Positions 51,263 to 59,438 of a DNA stretch of 64,000 nt are shown here, piece by piece; the first letter of the stretch is position 1; every line of letters starts with the position of its first letter. Location of the stretch: the NCBI RefSeq assembly GCF_002899675.1, contig NZ_PKUU01000006.1, positions 1 through 64,000 of the forward strand, in the 5' to 3' direction. The position numbers were made by a program, and so were the translations under genes. This stretch comes from Clostridium sp. chh4-2. Lineage in GTDB: Bacteria; Bacillota; Clostridia; Lachnospirales; Lachnospiraceae. The notes beneath the pieces were generated by a model. That model did no database searches and was not told where the DNA came from. It saw nothing but the letters and a program-made list of their open reading frames with translations.

Positions 51263-51801
51263 AATGTTATTTCCTTCAGGATCTCGCCTTCAAATGTGAG
51301 AATCTTGAACACATCCTCTTCCAGCACAGCATAGCTGTTAGGATTGCCTTCCTTAGGCAGGGATGTGGAACCAGGATTCAGTATATAAATTTCGCCCAGC
51401 TTCTTCGCTACCGGAAGATGGGTATGTCCATGAATTAAAATGTCCCCGGTCTGCATCGGAGGCAGATTGTCCTCGTGGAACACATGTCCATGGGTTGCAT
51501 AGATGGTCTTGCCGTTTAAAGCTAAAAGGGCATAATCCGCCATCATGGGGAATTCCAGCACCATCTGGTCCACCTCTGAATCACAGTTTCCCCGGATCGC
51601 ATAGATCTGATCCTTATATCCATTCAGCATGGCAAAAACTTCCTTGGGATTATAATCTTTCGGAAGTTCGTTGCGCGGGCCGTGATAGAGAATATCTCCC
51701 AACAGAATCAGACGCTGTGCGCCGGAATTTTTATATACATCCAAAACTTGTTTGCAGTAATACGCAGATCCATGAATATCTGATGCAAATAAATATTTCA
51801 T
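51259..51801 (-). CDS. yfcE: YfcE-type phosphodiesterase
   Basis: A 180-residue metallophosphoesterase of the YfcE/MJ0936 group. Motifs: SDIHGSAYYCKQV (about residue 7), LGDILYHGPRNELP (about 37), RGNCDSEVDQM (about 73), THGHVFHEDNLPP (about 103) and HGHTHLPV (about 126). The ATG at 51801 has ATGGAGAAGAATT upstream. It is the closest match in the window to E. coli YfcE in length and in the YHGPRN segment. Starts the transcript that continues into the methyltransferase. Confidence 0.9.
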   Translation of the reverse strand: MKYLFASDIHGSAYYCKQVLDVYKNSGAQRLILLGDILYHGPRNELPKDYNPKEVFAMLNGYKDQIYAIRGNCDSEVDQMVLEFPMMADYALLALNGKTIYATHGHVFHEDNLPPMQTGDILIHGHTHLPVAKKLGEIYILNPGSTSLPKEGNPNSYAVLEEDVFKILTFEGEILKEITL

Positions 51802-51819
51802 AATTCTTCTCCATTCTAT

Positions 51820-51854
51820 TGCCCGATGCGGATTCTCATCCGCACCTGCGGGCA
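51820..51854 (-). terminator. Hairpin between rhodanese and yfcE genes
   Basis: TGCCCG (51820-51825) pairs with CGGGCA (51849-51854), enclosing GCGGA/TCCGC. No long T-run, so it may be a weak terminator or processing site. Confidence 0.45.
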
Positions 51855-51902
51855 TTTATAACAGTATTTTAAGGCTTTTGCCTATCATCTGTCAATGAAG
51901 TT

Positions 51903-52214
51903 CTACATCCGTTCCAGATATTTTCCTCTATAATAGGTAATTCCATTGGCCACATTCACTGCCTGGTAGCCCATCTCACTCAAATACCGGCTGGCCCGGA
52001 GACTTTGTCCGCCTCTGGAACAGTATAAGATCAAGTCTTTATCCTTTGGTAAACAGTCCAGATTATCATCTATTTCATTAAAAGGAATGTTGACCGCCCC
52101 TTTAATATGGCCCATTTGATAGGAAGAACGGTTCCTCAAATCTATCACCATCATATCTCTTCCCTGATCCAGATAATATTCCAGTTCATTCAATGTAATT
52201 GTAGGGAATGACAT
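51903..52214 (-). CDS. Rhodanese-domain protein
   Basis: A 103-residue single-domain sulfurtransferase-like protein. The fold starts ITLNELEYYLDQGRDMMVIDLRNRSSY; the active-site loop is CSRGGQS (about residue 65), with Cys as persulfide carrier. No signal peptide. ATG preceded by AAAGGACAGGTGGTTTT. It is expected to move sulfane sulfur or detoxify cyanide or thiosulfate. No partner gene identifies its pathway. Confidence 0.88.
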   Translation of the reverse strand: MSFPTITLNELEYYLDQGRDMMVIDLRNRSSYQMGHIKGAVNIPFNEIDDNLDCLPKDKDLILYCSRGGQSLRASRYLSEMGYQAVNVANGITYYRGKYLERM

Positions 52215-52324
52215 AAAACCACCTGTCCTTTCTGAAGGATGTCTTAAAAGCCATTACCTCCGCCGGCCGGTGCATTCAGGCAGTGGAAATGACTTTTCAG
52301 GCACGTTCTACTATTATTATATGT

Positions 52325-52354
52325 AAAAAGCCGCCACTTGTTAAAGTGACGGCT
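52325..52354 (-). terminator. Terminator of the Asn/Gln/Ser-repeat gene
   Basis: On the minus strand AGCCGTCACTT-TAAC-AAGTGGCGGCT followed by TTTT. Confidence 0.88.
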
Positions 52355-52380
52355 CCAGCTTGACAGCCTTAAAGATGCAA

Positions 52381-52587
52381 TTAGCAGTTAGATCTGTTCT
52401 GGCTGTTGTTTTTGCTGCTGTTCTGGCTGTTGTTCTTGTTGCTGTTCTGGCTGTTGTTCTGGCTGCCGTTCTGGCTGCTGTTCTGGCTGTTATTCTGATT
52501 GTTGTTCTGGTTGTTGTTCTGGCTGTTGTTCTGGCTGCTGTTTCTTGAGCTAGAGTTGTCCATATCACTATAATTTCTGTTTGCCAT
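52381..52587 (-). CDS. Asn/Gln/Ser-repeat small protein
   Basis: A 68-residue low-complexity protein, starting MANRNYSDMDNSSSRNSSQN and continuing as imperfect NNSQ/NSSQ/NNNQ repeats, ending NRSNC with a single Cys. The DNA is a tandem array of 12-base units (CAGAACAACAGC-like). Coding evidence is an AGGAGGTATGTAACG site before the ATG and a strong terminator after the stop. A hydrophobic frame on the other strand is a repeat artefact. I cannot name a family; Asn/Gln-rich repeats of this kind appear in spore-coat and amyloid-like proteins. Confidence 0.72.
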   Translation of the reverse strand: MANRNYSDMDNSSSRNSSQNNSQNNNQNNNQNNSQNSSQNGSQNNSQNSNKNNSQNSSKNNSQNRSNC

Positions 52588-52652
52588 CGTTACATACCTC
52601 CTGGTTTCATATCGATTTATTTTTGTTACATGAGTATTATGCCTATTAATTT

Positions 52653-52804
52653 TAAAAATATTCGTAATTGTTCAGTATCCTCACAATTACAAGCAAAAAT
52701 CCATGCGAAATCGCCTGCGGCGATGGGATTTTTGCCTGCTTTTCCAAGTTTTATTACGGTCAGCGCAGTAAATGCGCAGACCTACTGAACAGTTAAAAAT
52801 ATTC
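52653..52804. mobile_element. MITE-like palindromic element with 11-bp target duplication
   Basis: TAAAAATATTC occurs at 52653-52663 and 52794-52804. Between them are inverted ends GTAATTGTTCAGTA and TACTGAACAGT. Inside, AAAAATCC(CATCG) pairs with (CGATG)GGATTTTT. It is ~130 bases and carries no gene. The duplication length equals that of the element at 13540-13826, which also has GTTCAG ends, so they belong to one family. Confidence 0.78.
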
Positions 52805-52895
52805 ATCCTAGCTTTTTATTGAAAAATTAAAATATTAGAGATACACTTAATCTATCAGTAACTGCAAACCTCATTTATGAAAAAGGAGATCCTTA

Positions 52896-53756
52896 ATGCG
52901 TCCTCTAGGTCCCGGCGTAGAAAAAAATTCACAGTTATATCTGTATACACCTTGTCTTCAGGCAAAAAAGGCTTATTTTTATACTTTTTGCGCAGGGCAT
53001 TATTACTGTAACGGACAATATCATATCAGCCGCAATAATTACGACAGCTTTCTGATCATTTATGTAAAAAAAGGACAGGGATACCTGGAAATCGACGGTA
53101 TCACCTATCCATTTAAAGAGGGACATTGTGTGTTTGTCAACTGTTACGACCCTCACGCTTATTATACCCTGACCGGCATGGAAATTTTATGGCTGCATTT
53201 TGACGGAAGCACTTCCTGCCCTTATTCCGAGATTATTCTGGAAAGCTGCGGCAATGTGATCTCTCTCAAAGACCCGCTCCATTTTGAAGACGTCATTAAA
53301 AAAATCTTTCTGTCATTTCAGGAAAAAAATGTTAACGAACCCCTTATTTCCAAATACATCCTCCAGCTTCTGACCGACCTGCTGCTCAGCGCCGACAGCA
53401 GCTACGCTGCGCAAAAACATACGGCCACAATCGATGATATCCTATTCTACATCAATGAGAATATTGATAATCCACTCAGTTTAAACGCCCTGTCGGAACG
53501 GGCCCATATGAGCCCTTATCATTTTACCAGAATTTTCAAGCACGAAACCGGGTATTCCCCTTACGACTACATTCTTCAGGTTCGGATCAATACGGCCATG
53601 CATTATTTAAAATCCACCGACTGTACGGTGAAAGAGATCTGTTTTAACTGTGGTTTCAACAGTGAAAGCAGTTTTTGCACCGCATTTAAAAAACATATGG
53701 GAGTTACCCCCAGCGAATACAGAAACGGCATCTGGCAGCATTCACCCTTTCCATAA
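52896..53756 (+). CDS. AraC-family regulator (cupin plus HTH)
   Basis: A 286-residue regulator. Residues ~20-150 form the cupin-like sensing domain (YVKKGQGYLEIDGITYPFKEG); ~180-280 hold two HTH motifs (LSLNALSERAHMSPYHFTRIFKHETG and TVKEICFNCGFNSESSFCTAFKKHMGVTPSEYR, key parts AHMSPYHFTRIFK and GFNSESSFCTAFK). AAAAAGGAGATCCTTA precedes the ATG. It converges on the URO-D-like gene, overlapping it by 15 bases, and is probably the regulator of that gene and the ABC system. Confidence 0.9.
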   Translation: MRPLGPGVEKNSQLYLYTPCLQAKKAYFYTFCAGHYYCNGQYHISRNNYDSFLIIYVKKGQGYLEIDGITYPFKEGHCVFVNCYDPHAYYTLTGMEILWLHFDGSTSCPYSEIILESCGNVISLKDPLHFEDVIKKIFLSFQEKNVNEPLISKYILQLLTDLLLSADSSYAAQKHTATIDDILFYINENIDNPLSLNALSERAHMSPYHFTRIFKHETGYSPYDYILQVRINTAMHYLKSTDCTVKEICFNCGFNSESSFCTAFKKHMGVTPSEYRNGIWQHSPFP

Positions 53757-55001
53757 CCGGCCGATACATTCTCTTACAATTTGAACCGCACGGGCCACTT
53801 TCTCCCGGTTGCCGTTCAGCGTATACACATCGCGGAATGAAAATTCCACCTTGCAGCCTTCTGCAAGAATCAAGGTTTTTTCAATGTACCGCCGGAATTC
53901 TTCTTCATTCAGCTCTTTTCCGACCCCCAGAAATTCCGCGCTGGGTTTTCTGTGGTAGATAACAGAAGTTCCCCTCAGCCGCTCCCCCATAACCGCTTCA
54001 TCACACCATGGGGAAATGGATGCTTTCCTCAGGCTTTCAGGCATCCGGTCCAGGCATCCGTCCCAAACCGGATGTATGGGTTCACAGCAGCCATAAGTGC
54101 ATAACCCAAATCGTTTGGCCGCATTCAGATAATAACTGCCGAAAAACTCTTTAAATGTCTCCGGGGATATGGAAACCGTCTCCTGAGAATTCAAATGTCC
54201 CCAGATATCCTTTGTAGTAACCCTCTTTCCCTCCAACGCCTTCCAGTCAGGAAGCTGGGACGTGTATCCCACGGTTCCCATCTTAACCAGCGCATTTTCA
54301 TTATTGGATCTGAGAAATCCCTGCTGTTCCAGATAATCGAAATATTTCTGGTATTCCTCATCCACCTTCTTAATCAGCAGATTCAGTTCCTCGGGATAAT
54401 CATAAAATGCATAAAGCATTTCTTCCATTCCAAGCAGTTCCATCACCGTTTTGGACAGATAATATCCAAGCGGCGGCCCCTGTACCCTTAACGGCAGAAT
54501 ATCTCCGAACAGCTCCTGGGCCAATTCTGTTTCCCGTTCAAACGCTTCCTTATGAAAATGGTATTTTGACGGCCCCAGCTCAAATACCTGATGTTCCAGG
54601 TCCGTAATGGAAGGTTCTACGGAAAATGCCACCTGATTCGTCTTCTCTTTTTCAGAACGATGTTTCACCTGCTCTATTGAAAATGGGAAAAAATCAATTT
54701 CAGGCGACACGGCATAATAATCCGAAACAACCCGGTCATCCCTTGTATATTCATATCCGCAGATCGTCGATAAAAGCTTTTTCTCTATTCCTCTGGCCGC
54801 CTCATCTTCACAGACAAGTTCAGGAATCAAATCCTGGATAAAGGTTCTCACCTCTACCGTGACAAGCGGTTTTTCCCCCTTCGCATCATTATGCAGAGTC
54901 CACATCCGCTCCCTTTCCTTCATACAGGGCAGAGCCGCGATCTCTCTCTGACGGTTTGCAAGCTCCCTCATGTACTCCCTTTCATAATTTGAAACTATCA
55001 T
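53742..55001 (-). CDS. Uroporphyrinogen decarboxylase-superfamily protein (not HemE)
   Basis: A 419-residue protein of the URO-D/cobamide methyltransferase superfamily, recognised from VQGPPLGYYLSKTVMELLGMEEMLYAFYDYPEEL (core LGMEEMLYAFYDYPEEL) and the later FGLCTYGCCEPIHPVWDG segment. The N-terminal ~100 residues are unusual for HemE, and true HemE motifs are absent. The Cys cluster CTYGCC (about residue 323) could bind zinc, as in cobalamin-dependent methyltransferases, but no corrinoid protein is near. It follows the permease gene by 19 bases in an FbpABC-type operon. Function unknown; possibly acts on the imported compound. Confidence 0.7.
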   Translation of the reverse strand: MIVSNYEREYMRELANRQREIAALPCMKERERMWTLHNDAKGEKPLVTVEVRTFIQDLIPELVCEDEAARGIEKKLLSTICGYEYTRDDRVVSDYYAVSPEIDFFPFSIEQVKHRSEKEKTNQVAFSVEPSITDLEHQVFELGPSKYHFHKEAFERETELAQELFGDILPLRVQGPPLGYYLSKTVMELLGMEEMLYAFYDYPEELNLLIKKVDEEYQKYFDYLEQQGFLRSNNENALVKMGTVGYTSQLPDWKALEGKRVTTKDIWGHLNSQETVSISPETFKEFFGSYYLNAAKRFGLCTYGCCEPIHPVWDGCLDRMPESLRKASISPWCDEAVMGERLRGTSVIYHRKPSAEFLGVGKELNEEEFRRYIEKTLILAEGCKVEFSFRDVYTLNGNREKVARAVQIVRECIGRLWKG

Positions 55002-55020
55002 ATTTATGTCCTTCTCTCCG

Positions 55021-56676
55021 TTAAATTACCGATCCCTTTCCTTTCGTCACTGCCATAAACAGAATCAGGGATGCCACTGTAGTCAGTGTGAGAATAGAGG
55101 AAAGCGCCGCAGCCGTTCCGTAGCTGTTTCTCACCACTTCGGTATAGATGGCCACCGATATGGTTGAGGTCTTCCCCGCGTAAAGCATTATGCTTGAAGA
55201 CAGTTCATTCACACACGTGATCCAGCTTAAAATAGCCCCCGACAGGACTCCCGGCAGCATCAAAGGCGCCGTAATCTTAAAAAATGTTTTCATCGGGGAC
55301 ACCCCCAAATTCACAGATGCTTCCTCTACAGACGGGTCCATCTGATGCAGGAACGCGCTTCCCGACCGGACCGTATACGGCAGTTTCCGCACCACATAGG
55401 AGATTACCATGATGGCCGCCGTCCCCGTAAGCAGCAAAGGCTTCTTATTAAATGCCACAACCAGACTGATACCCAGCACAGACCCGGGAATAACGAAAGG
55501 AAACATGATAAGCCAGTCCAGAATCTTAGCAATCTTCCCTCTCTTTCGCACAGTGAGATAAGAAATCAGCATTCCGCCCAACACAATCAATACAATCGCG
55601 GCCACCGCAAATGAATATGTATTTCTGATATTCAGGCCAAGCCTGTTAATCACCATCTTATAGCTGTTTATGCCGAACCCTTCCACGAAACGCGGCCCGT
55701 TCGTATTGACAAAAGAAGTGATCAGCACAACAATCTGCGGCATAATGGCGATTGCGGTTACGATAATAACCGGAACGGAGACTAAGAAACGTTTGACGCC
55801 TCTGAGTTCAACCTCTTTCGGGGGGCGCAGCGCCGTCATCACATAATTTTTTCTGGAAATCAACAGCTTTTGTATTAACAGAATCCCCGTCGAACAACAT
55901 ACCACAATCACGCTGAGCGCGCTGGCAAGGTTGGCATTGCCGCCCATTTCGCTGATATATTCGTTATAAATCAGCACCGGCAAAACCGTAAATCCTTCGC
56001 CGATCAGCATAGGCGTACCAAAATCCGCTAATGATGTCATAAAAACCATAACGATTCCGGCAGCGATAGACGGCAGAACCACAGGAAGTGTGATTGTCAT
56101 CAGTCTGCGCATCTTGCTGGCCCCCAGATTCTCCGCCGCTTCTTCCAGAGAACTATCAATGCTGTTCATAGCCCCCGCCGTATATAAATAGACGTACGGA
56201 AACAGCTTAAACGTAAATACAAGAATAATTCCCAGTTTCCCATAGATCGTCGGCACCGTAATGCCGATCTTCGACAGCAGCCCTGTGACAAAACCGGACC
56301 GGCCAAACATCATAATCCAGGAATAAGCGCCGATAAATGGCGGGGACATGAGAGACATCACAATCAATACATAGATGATTTTCTTTCCCCACACATTGTA
56401 GCGTGTCATCAGATAGGCCAGCGGCACGCCGATTACCGTGGTTGTTATGGTGGTTGCCACACAGCAGTACATACTGTTTTTCAATGTGTTGTAATAGTAT
56501 TTCTTTGTAAAAAAGGTGACAAAATTCTGCAGTGTAATTCCATCCGTTTTCGATGAAAACAAACTTCTGAAAATCAATGAAGAAAATGGGAAGATCAGAA
56601 ACACGCCTAAAAATGCCAATATCACAATATTACAGATCATCCAGAAATCCAGTTTAACCCCATTCCTTTTCAGCAC
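55021..56676 (-). CDS. Iron(III)-type ABC permease with two fused domains (FbpB-like)
   Basis: A 551-residue permease with about 12 spans, two binding-protein-dependent domains fused in tandem. The coupling loops are LEEAAENLGASKMRRLMTIT (about residue 182) and VEEASVNLGVSPMKTFFKIT (about 448). This layout matches FbpB/AfuB permeases for ferric iron and relatives for 2-aminoethylphosphonate and thiamine. The GTG start (GAGGTGATTAC upstream) overlaps the ATPase stop by seven bases. Confidence 0.9.
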   Translation of the reverse strand: MLKRNGVKLDFWMICNIVILAFLGVFLIFPFSSLIFRSLFSSKTDGITLQNFVTFFTKKYYYNTLKNSMYCCVATTITTTVIGVPLAYLMTRYNVWGKKIIYVLIVMSLMSPPFIGAYSWIMMFGRSGFVTGLLSKIGITVPTIYGKLGIILVFTFKLFPYVYLYTAGAMNSIDSSLEEAAENLGASKMRRLMTITLPVVLPSIAAGIVMVFMTSLADFGTPMLIGEGFTVLPVLIYNEYISEMGGNANLASALSVIVVCCSTGILLIQKLLISRKNYVMTALRPPKEVELRGVKRFLVSVPVIIVTAIAIMPQIVVLITSFVNTNGPRFVEGFGINSYKMVINRLGLNIRNTYSFAVAAIVLIVLGGMLISYLTVRKRGKIAKILDWLIMFPFVIPGSVLGISLVVAFNKKPLLLTGTAAIMVISYVVRKLPYTVRSGSAFLHQMDPSVEEASVNLGVSPMKTFFKITAPLMLPGVLSGAILSWITCVNELSSSIMLYAGKTSTISVAIYTEVVRNSYGTAAALSSILTLTTVASLILFMAVTKGKGSVI

Positions 56677-57740
56677 GTAATCACCTCTTCCGTAACCGGG
56701 TCGTATGCCATCATCCGCTTTTTTTCAAACTGTACAAATACCTTCTGTCCCACGTTTTTCCTTTTCTCATCCTCCGCCAGATACTCATTCAGCCTGATCT
56801 CGCTTCCGCTTTCCAACCGAATCTCATATTCAATATAATCGCCGAGAAACACAGAAAATGTGATCTCGCCCGGAATCCCCTCGTCCGCCAGGCGGACATG
56901 CTCCGGCCGGACAGACAGAATTACTTCTCCCTGATAATCCCGTTTGCAGGCCGCCCGGTATTCTCTGCCCTCTGTGCGGATCGTTCCTGTTCCGCCGACA
57001 GCGGACAAGGTTCCTTTGATAAAGTTCGTCGTCCCGATAAATCCCGCCACAAATACATTGGCCGGATGCCCGTAAATCTCCTCCGGAGTTCCGATCTGCA
57101 TAATATTGCCGTTTTTCATTACGGCGATCCGGTCCGAAATCGCAAGCGCTTCCTCCTGGTCATGGGTTACATAGATCGTGGTAATGCCCAGACGGTTCTG
57201 AAGCCTTTTTATCACAGTCCTCATCTGAACCCGCAGCTTTGCATCCAGATTGGATAAGGGTTCGTCCATGAGCAGCACTCCGGGTTCAATGACAAATGCC
57301 CGGGCTAAAGCCACCCTCTGCTGCTGTCCTCCTGACAGCTCATTGGGCTTCCGGTCCGCAAGCGGCTCAATCTGAACCTGTTTCAACGCTTCTCTCACCT
57401 TCTCATCGATCTGGCTTTTAGGCATATGCTTTGCCTTCAGCCCATACGCAACATTTTCCCGTACAGTCATATGAGGGAAAATAGCATAATTCTGGAATAC
57501 CAGCCCAATATCTCTTTTATGCGCTTCTACCTTATTAATAAGGCGGTCTTTTATATAGATTTCCCCTTCTTCAATTGTATTAAAACCTGCAATCATCCTC
57601 AGAAGCGTTGTTTTCCCGCACCCGGACGGGCCTAACAGCGTGAAAAACTCACCTTTTTCTATATCGATGCTGATATTATTTACCGCCACAAAATCCTTGT
57701 ACCGTTTTACAGTATTTCTTATACTGACATCTCCGCTCAT
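56670..57740 (-). CDS. ABC ATPase (FbpC/PotA type)
   Basis: A 356-residue ATPase. Walker A is GPSGCGKTT (about residue 37), the Q-loop GLVFQNYAIFPHMTV, the signature ELSGGQQQRVALARAF (about 133), Walker B GVLLMDEPLSNLD (about 154) and the switch His in TIYVTHDQEEAL. A C-terminal TOBE domain (~235-350) is present (VILSVRPEHVRL). I chose the ATG at 57740: GGAGAAATGCAT gives it good spacing, whereas the ATG six bases earlier lies only two bases from GGAG. Partner of the fused permease. Confidence 0.92.
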   Translation of the reverse strand: MSGDVSIRNTVKRYKDFVAVNNISIDIEKGEFFTLLGPSGCGKTTLLRMIAGFNTIEEGEIYIKDRLINKVEAHKRDIGLVFQNYAIFPHMTVRENVAYGLKAKHMPKSQIDEKVREALKQVQIEPLADRKPNELSGGQQQRVALARAFVIEPGVLLMDEPLSNLDAKLRVQMRTVIKRLQNRLGITTIYVTHDQEEALAISDRIAVMKNGNIMQIGTPEEIYGHPANVFVAGFIGTTNFIKGTLSAVGGTGTIRTEGREYRAACKRDYQGEVILSVRPEHVRLADEGIPGEITFSVFLGDYIEYEIRLESGSEIRLNEYLAEDEKRKNVGQKVFVQFEKKRMMAYDPVTEEVITC

Positions 57741-57754
57741 ATGCATTTCTCCAG

Positions 57755-58879
57755 TTAGTTATTTACAATGATTTCCTGCCACCGCTCTAATATTTCCGCC
57801 TTATTGTTGCCTGCCCATTCAAAATCGTAATCCACTAATGGTATTTCCTCCAGATCGCACAAGGTTCCCGGCGCTGAAACATCTCCTCTTGCAGGGCGTC
57901 TGTTAAACTGATCCGCCTGAAGCTGCTGGGCTTCTTTACTGAGAATGAAGTCCACAAACATCTTCGCTCCTTCCGGATTAGGACAGCCTTTTACAATGGC
58001 GATGGCGTCCGGCACTGCCGATGTTCCTTCCTTTGGATATACATAACCGATATTCTCCGCTCCGGCATCCAAATACTCCTGAACCGATTTTTCCTGAGTA
58101 AGGCCGATGGCGTATTCTCCATCCGCAACCAGTTTATAGGAATTGGATGAGCTTCCCTGTACCTTGCCGTCCAGATTCTGATACAGTTTCTCCACAAATT
58201 CCCATCCCTTATCATCGTCCTTGCCAAATGCAGTCACCATCGTGCACAGCAATGTATAGGCAGATCCTGATTTTCCAGGGTCCGCATAAGAGATCATTCC
58301 TTTCAGCTTAGGATTCAGCAAATCTTCCCAGCTGTCAGGCACTTCCACTCCAAGCTGATCTAAAATATCCTTGTTATACATGATAACAACCGGAACCGGC
58401 GATTCTCCTACCCAGAAATCATTGGAATCTTTGATTGAATCCGGAATTACACTATCTTCCGCAGATACAAACGGTTCAAAATAAGACGCATAAGACTGCA
58501 TGGACTCAGCTCCGCCTCCCCAAACAACGTCACACAATGGATTCTCCGCCTCTGATTCCACCCGTTTCAGCAGTTCCCCGGTGCCCGCTGCCACAACGTT
58601 AACCGGTATCCCGGTCGCTTGGGTAAATGCATTGACTCCGCCTTCCAGCGGCTCAGCCGGTGCGGGAGAATACACCGTGATCTCACCTATCGCAGAATCC
58701 GCCTTTTTCTCCTCACTGCTTTGTTCCTCTTTTTTTAAATCTTGCTCCGTTTCTTTAGCCGTCTGCACTTCCGTTCCCGCTGTCGTCTTCGCCGTATCAC
58801 TGTTTGATGCGCATCCCAATAAACTGCCCGTAACCCAAACTGCCGCCAATAAAGCCCCTAATACACTACTCTTTTTCAT
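57755..58879 (-). CDS. Iron(III)-type ABC substrate-binding lipoprotein
   Basis: A 374-residue family 1 binding protein of the FbpA/AfuA group. The signal peptide SVLGALLAAVWVTGSLLGCA ends in a lipobox; a Glu/Lys/Ser-rich linker runs to about residue 66. ITVYSPAPAEPLEGGVNAFTQATGI begins the mature fold, and DVVWGGGAESMQSY is family-typical. The Tyr pair that binds ferric iron in FbpA is not obvious, so another ligand is possible. The ATG at 58879 has TAAGGAGGAAGGAC upstream. First gene of the operon binding protein-ATPase-permease-URO-D-like. Confidence 0.87.
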   Translation of the reverse strand: MKKSSVLGALLAAVWVTGSLLGCASNSDTAKTTAGTEVQTAKETEQDLKKEEQSSEEKKADSAIGEITVYSPAPAEPLEGGVNAFTQATGIPVNVVAAGTGELLKRVESEAENPLCDVVWGGGAESMQSYASYFEPFVSAEDSVIPDSIKDSNDFWVGESPVPVVIMYNKDILDQLGVEVPDSWEDLLNPKLKGMISYADPGKSGSAYTLLCTMVTAFGKDDDKGWEFVEKLYQNLDGKVQGSSSNSYKLVADGEYAIGLTQEKSVQEYLDAGAENIGYVYPKEGTSAVPDAIAIVKGCPNPEGAKMFVDFILSKEAQQLQADQFNRRPARGDVSAPGTLCDLEEIPLVDYDFEWAGNNKAEILERWQEIIVNN

Positions 58880-59220
58880 GTCCTTCCTCCTTAACACAAA
58901 TAGTTTTACAACAATGTCTAAAATCCCCGGGGATTTCTTAATTCTATTATAATAATTTTTCCATGGTGCCACATTCATAATTCTTGCTCAATCATTCAAA
59001 AATCTTGCCATATGATCAAAGCCCTCCGGCATGGAAGCGCCAAACGCTGCCGCCCGCGGGTCCGCAGGTCTTTTCTGCCTAAACAGTCTGATTACCCGTG
59101 AACCATAACCGGGCGGCAGAGATCCCCGGAGCCGTGAATAGCAGCGTTACCTCTACAGATACCTATACGGAAACTCAAGTTTTATTTGCTTTTTCAAATA
59201 CACTATATTATAATTATATT
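58880..59220. other. Upstream region of the iron-type ABC operon
   Basis: Contains the perfect 16-base palindrome AAATCCCCGGGGATTT at 58921-58936, between a TATAAT-like box (58943-58948, minus strand) and the start codon, so it lies in the 5' leader and could be an operator or short hairpin. A GC-rich segment follows to 59110. 59186-59214 is the plus-strand sRNA promoter. A 99-codon plus-strand frame starting at 59098 has no ribosome site. Confidence 0.5.
59186..59214 (+). promoter_or_regulatory. Promoter of predicted small RNA
   Basis: TTGCTT (59186-59191), 17 bases, TATAAT (59209-59214); expected start near 59221. Confidence 0.65.
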
Positions 59221-59327
59221 GGAAGAAATCTGGTTTCCCTTAAAACCGTTTCTTCAACCTTATTAATTATTTATACTCCCCTCAAGGAAACGCCGGTAGC
59301 TCCCCTACTTGGCGTTTTCTTCCTTTT
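59221..59327 (+). ncRNA. Predicted small RNA with C-rich unpaired segments
   Basis: A ~107-base transcript is implied by the promoter at 59186-59214 and a terminator hairpin (AAGGAAACGCC-GGTAG ... CCTAC ... GGCGTTTTC, 59284-59327, then CTTCCTTTT). The first 34 bases fold as GAAGAAA...GGTTT / AAACC...TTTCTTC. Between them lies an unpaired AT-rich stretch ending ACTCCCCTC, and the terminator loop holds CTCC. CU-rich loops that pair with ribosome sites are typical of Firmicute regulatory RNAs such as FsrA and RsaE/RoxS. No open frame with a ribosome site fits inside. Confidence 0.55.
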
Positions 59328-59372
59328 ATTGGTTATGGAAAAATTTGCACTGCTCAAAAACAAAATGGATAC

Positions 59373-59410
59373 AAAAAAGCCAGGAATCCTCTTCTAAAGA
59401 ATTCCCGGCT
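59373..59410 (-). terminator. Terminator of the FeoB-associated gene
   Basis: On the minus strand AGCCGGGAATTC and GATTCCTGGCT form the stem, followed by TTTTTTG. Confidence 0.85.
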
Positions 59411-59438
59411 TCTGTATGTCCTTACGCCAATACCATAT

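Noticed and set aside
52360-52548. Hydrophobic Val/Ala/Leu repeat protein on the plus strand
   Set aside because: It is the antisense of the Asn/Gln/Ser repeat; no ribosome site, whereas the minus strand has both ribosome site and terminator.
52381-52587. CRISPR array
   Set aside because: The 12-base tandem units have no unique spacers and encode an in-frame peptide. No cas genes are in the window.
53742-55001. HemE uroporphyrinogen decarboxylase
   Set aside because: HemE active-site motifs are absent, the N-terminus is unrelated, and no other heme genes are nearby.
59098-59397. A 99-codon plus-strand protein
   Set aside because: No ribosome site, runs through the sRNA promoter and terminator, and has no recognisable domain.
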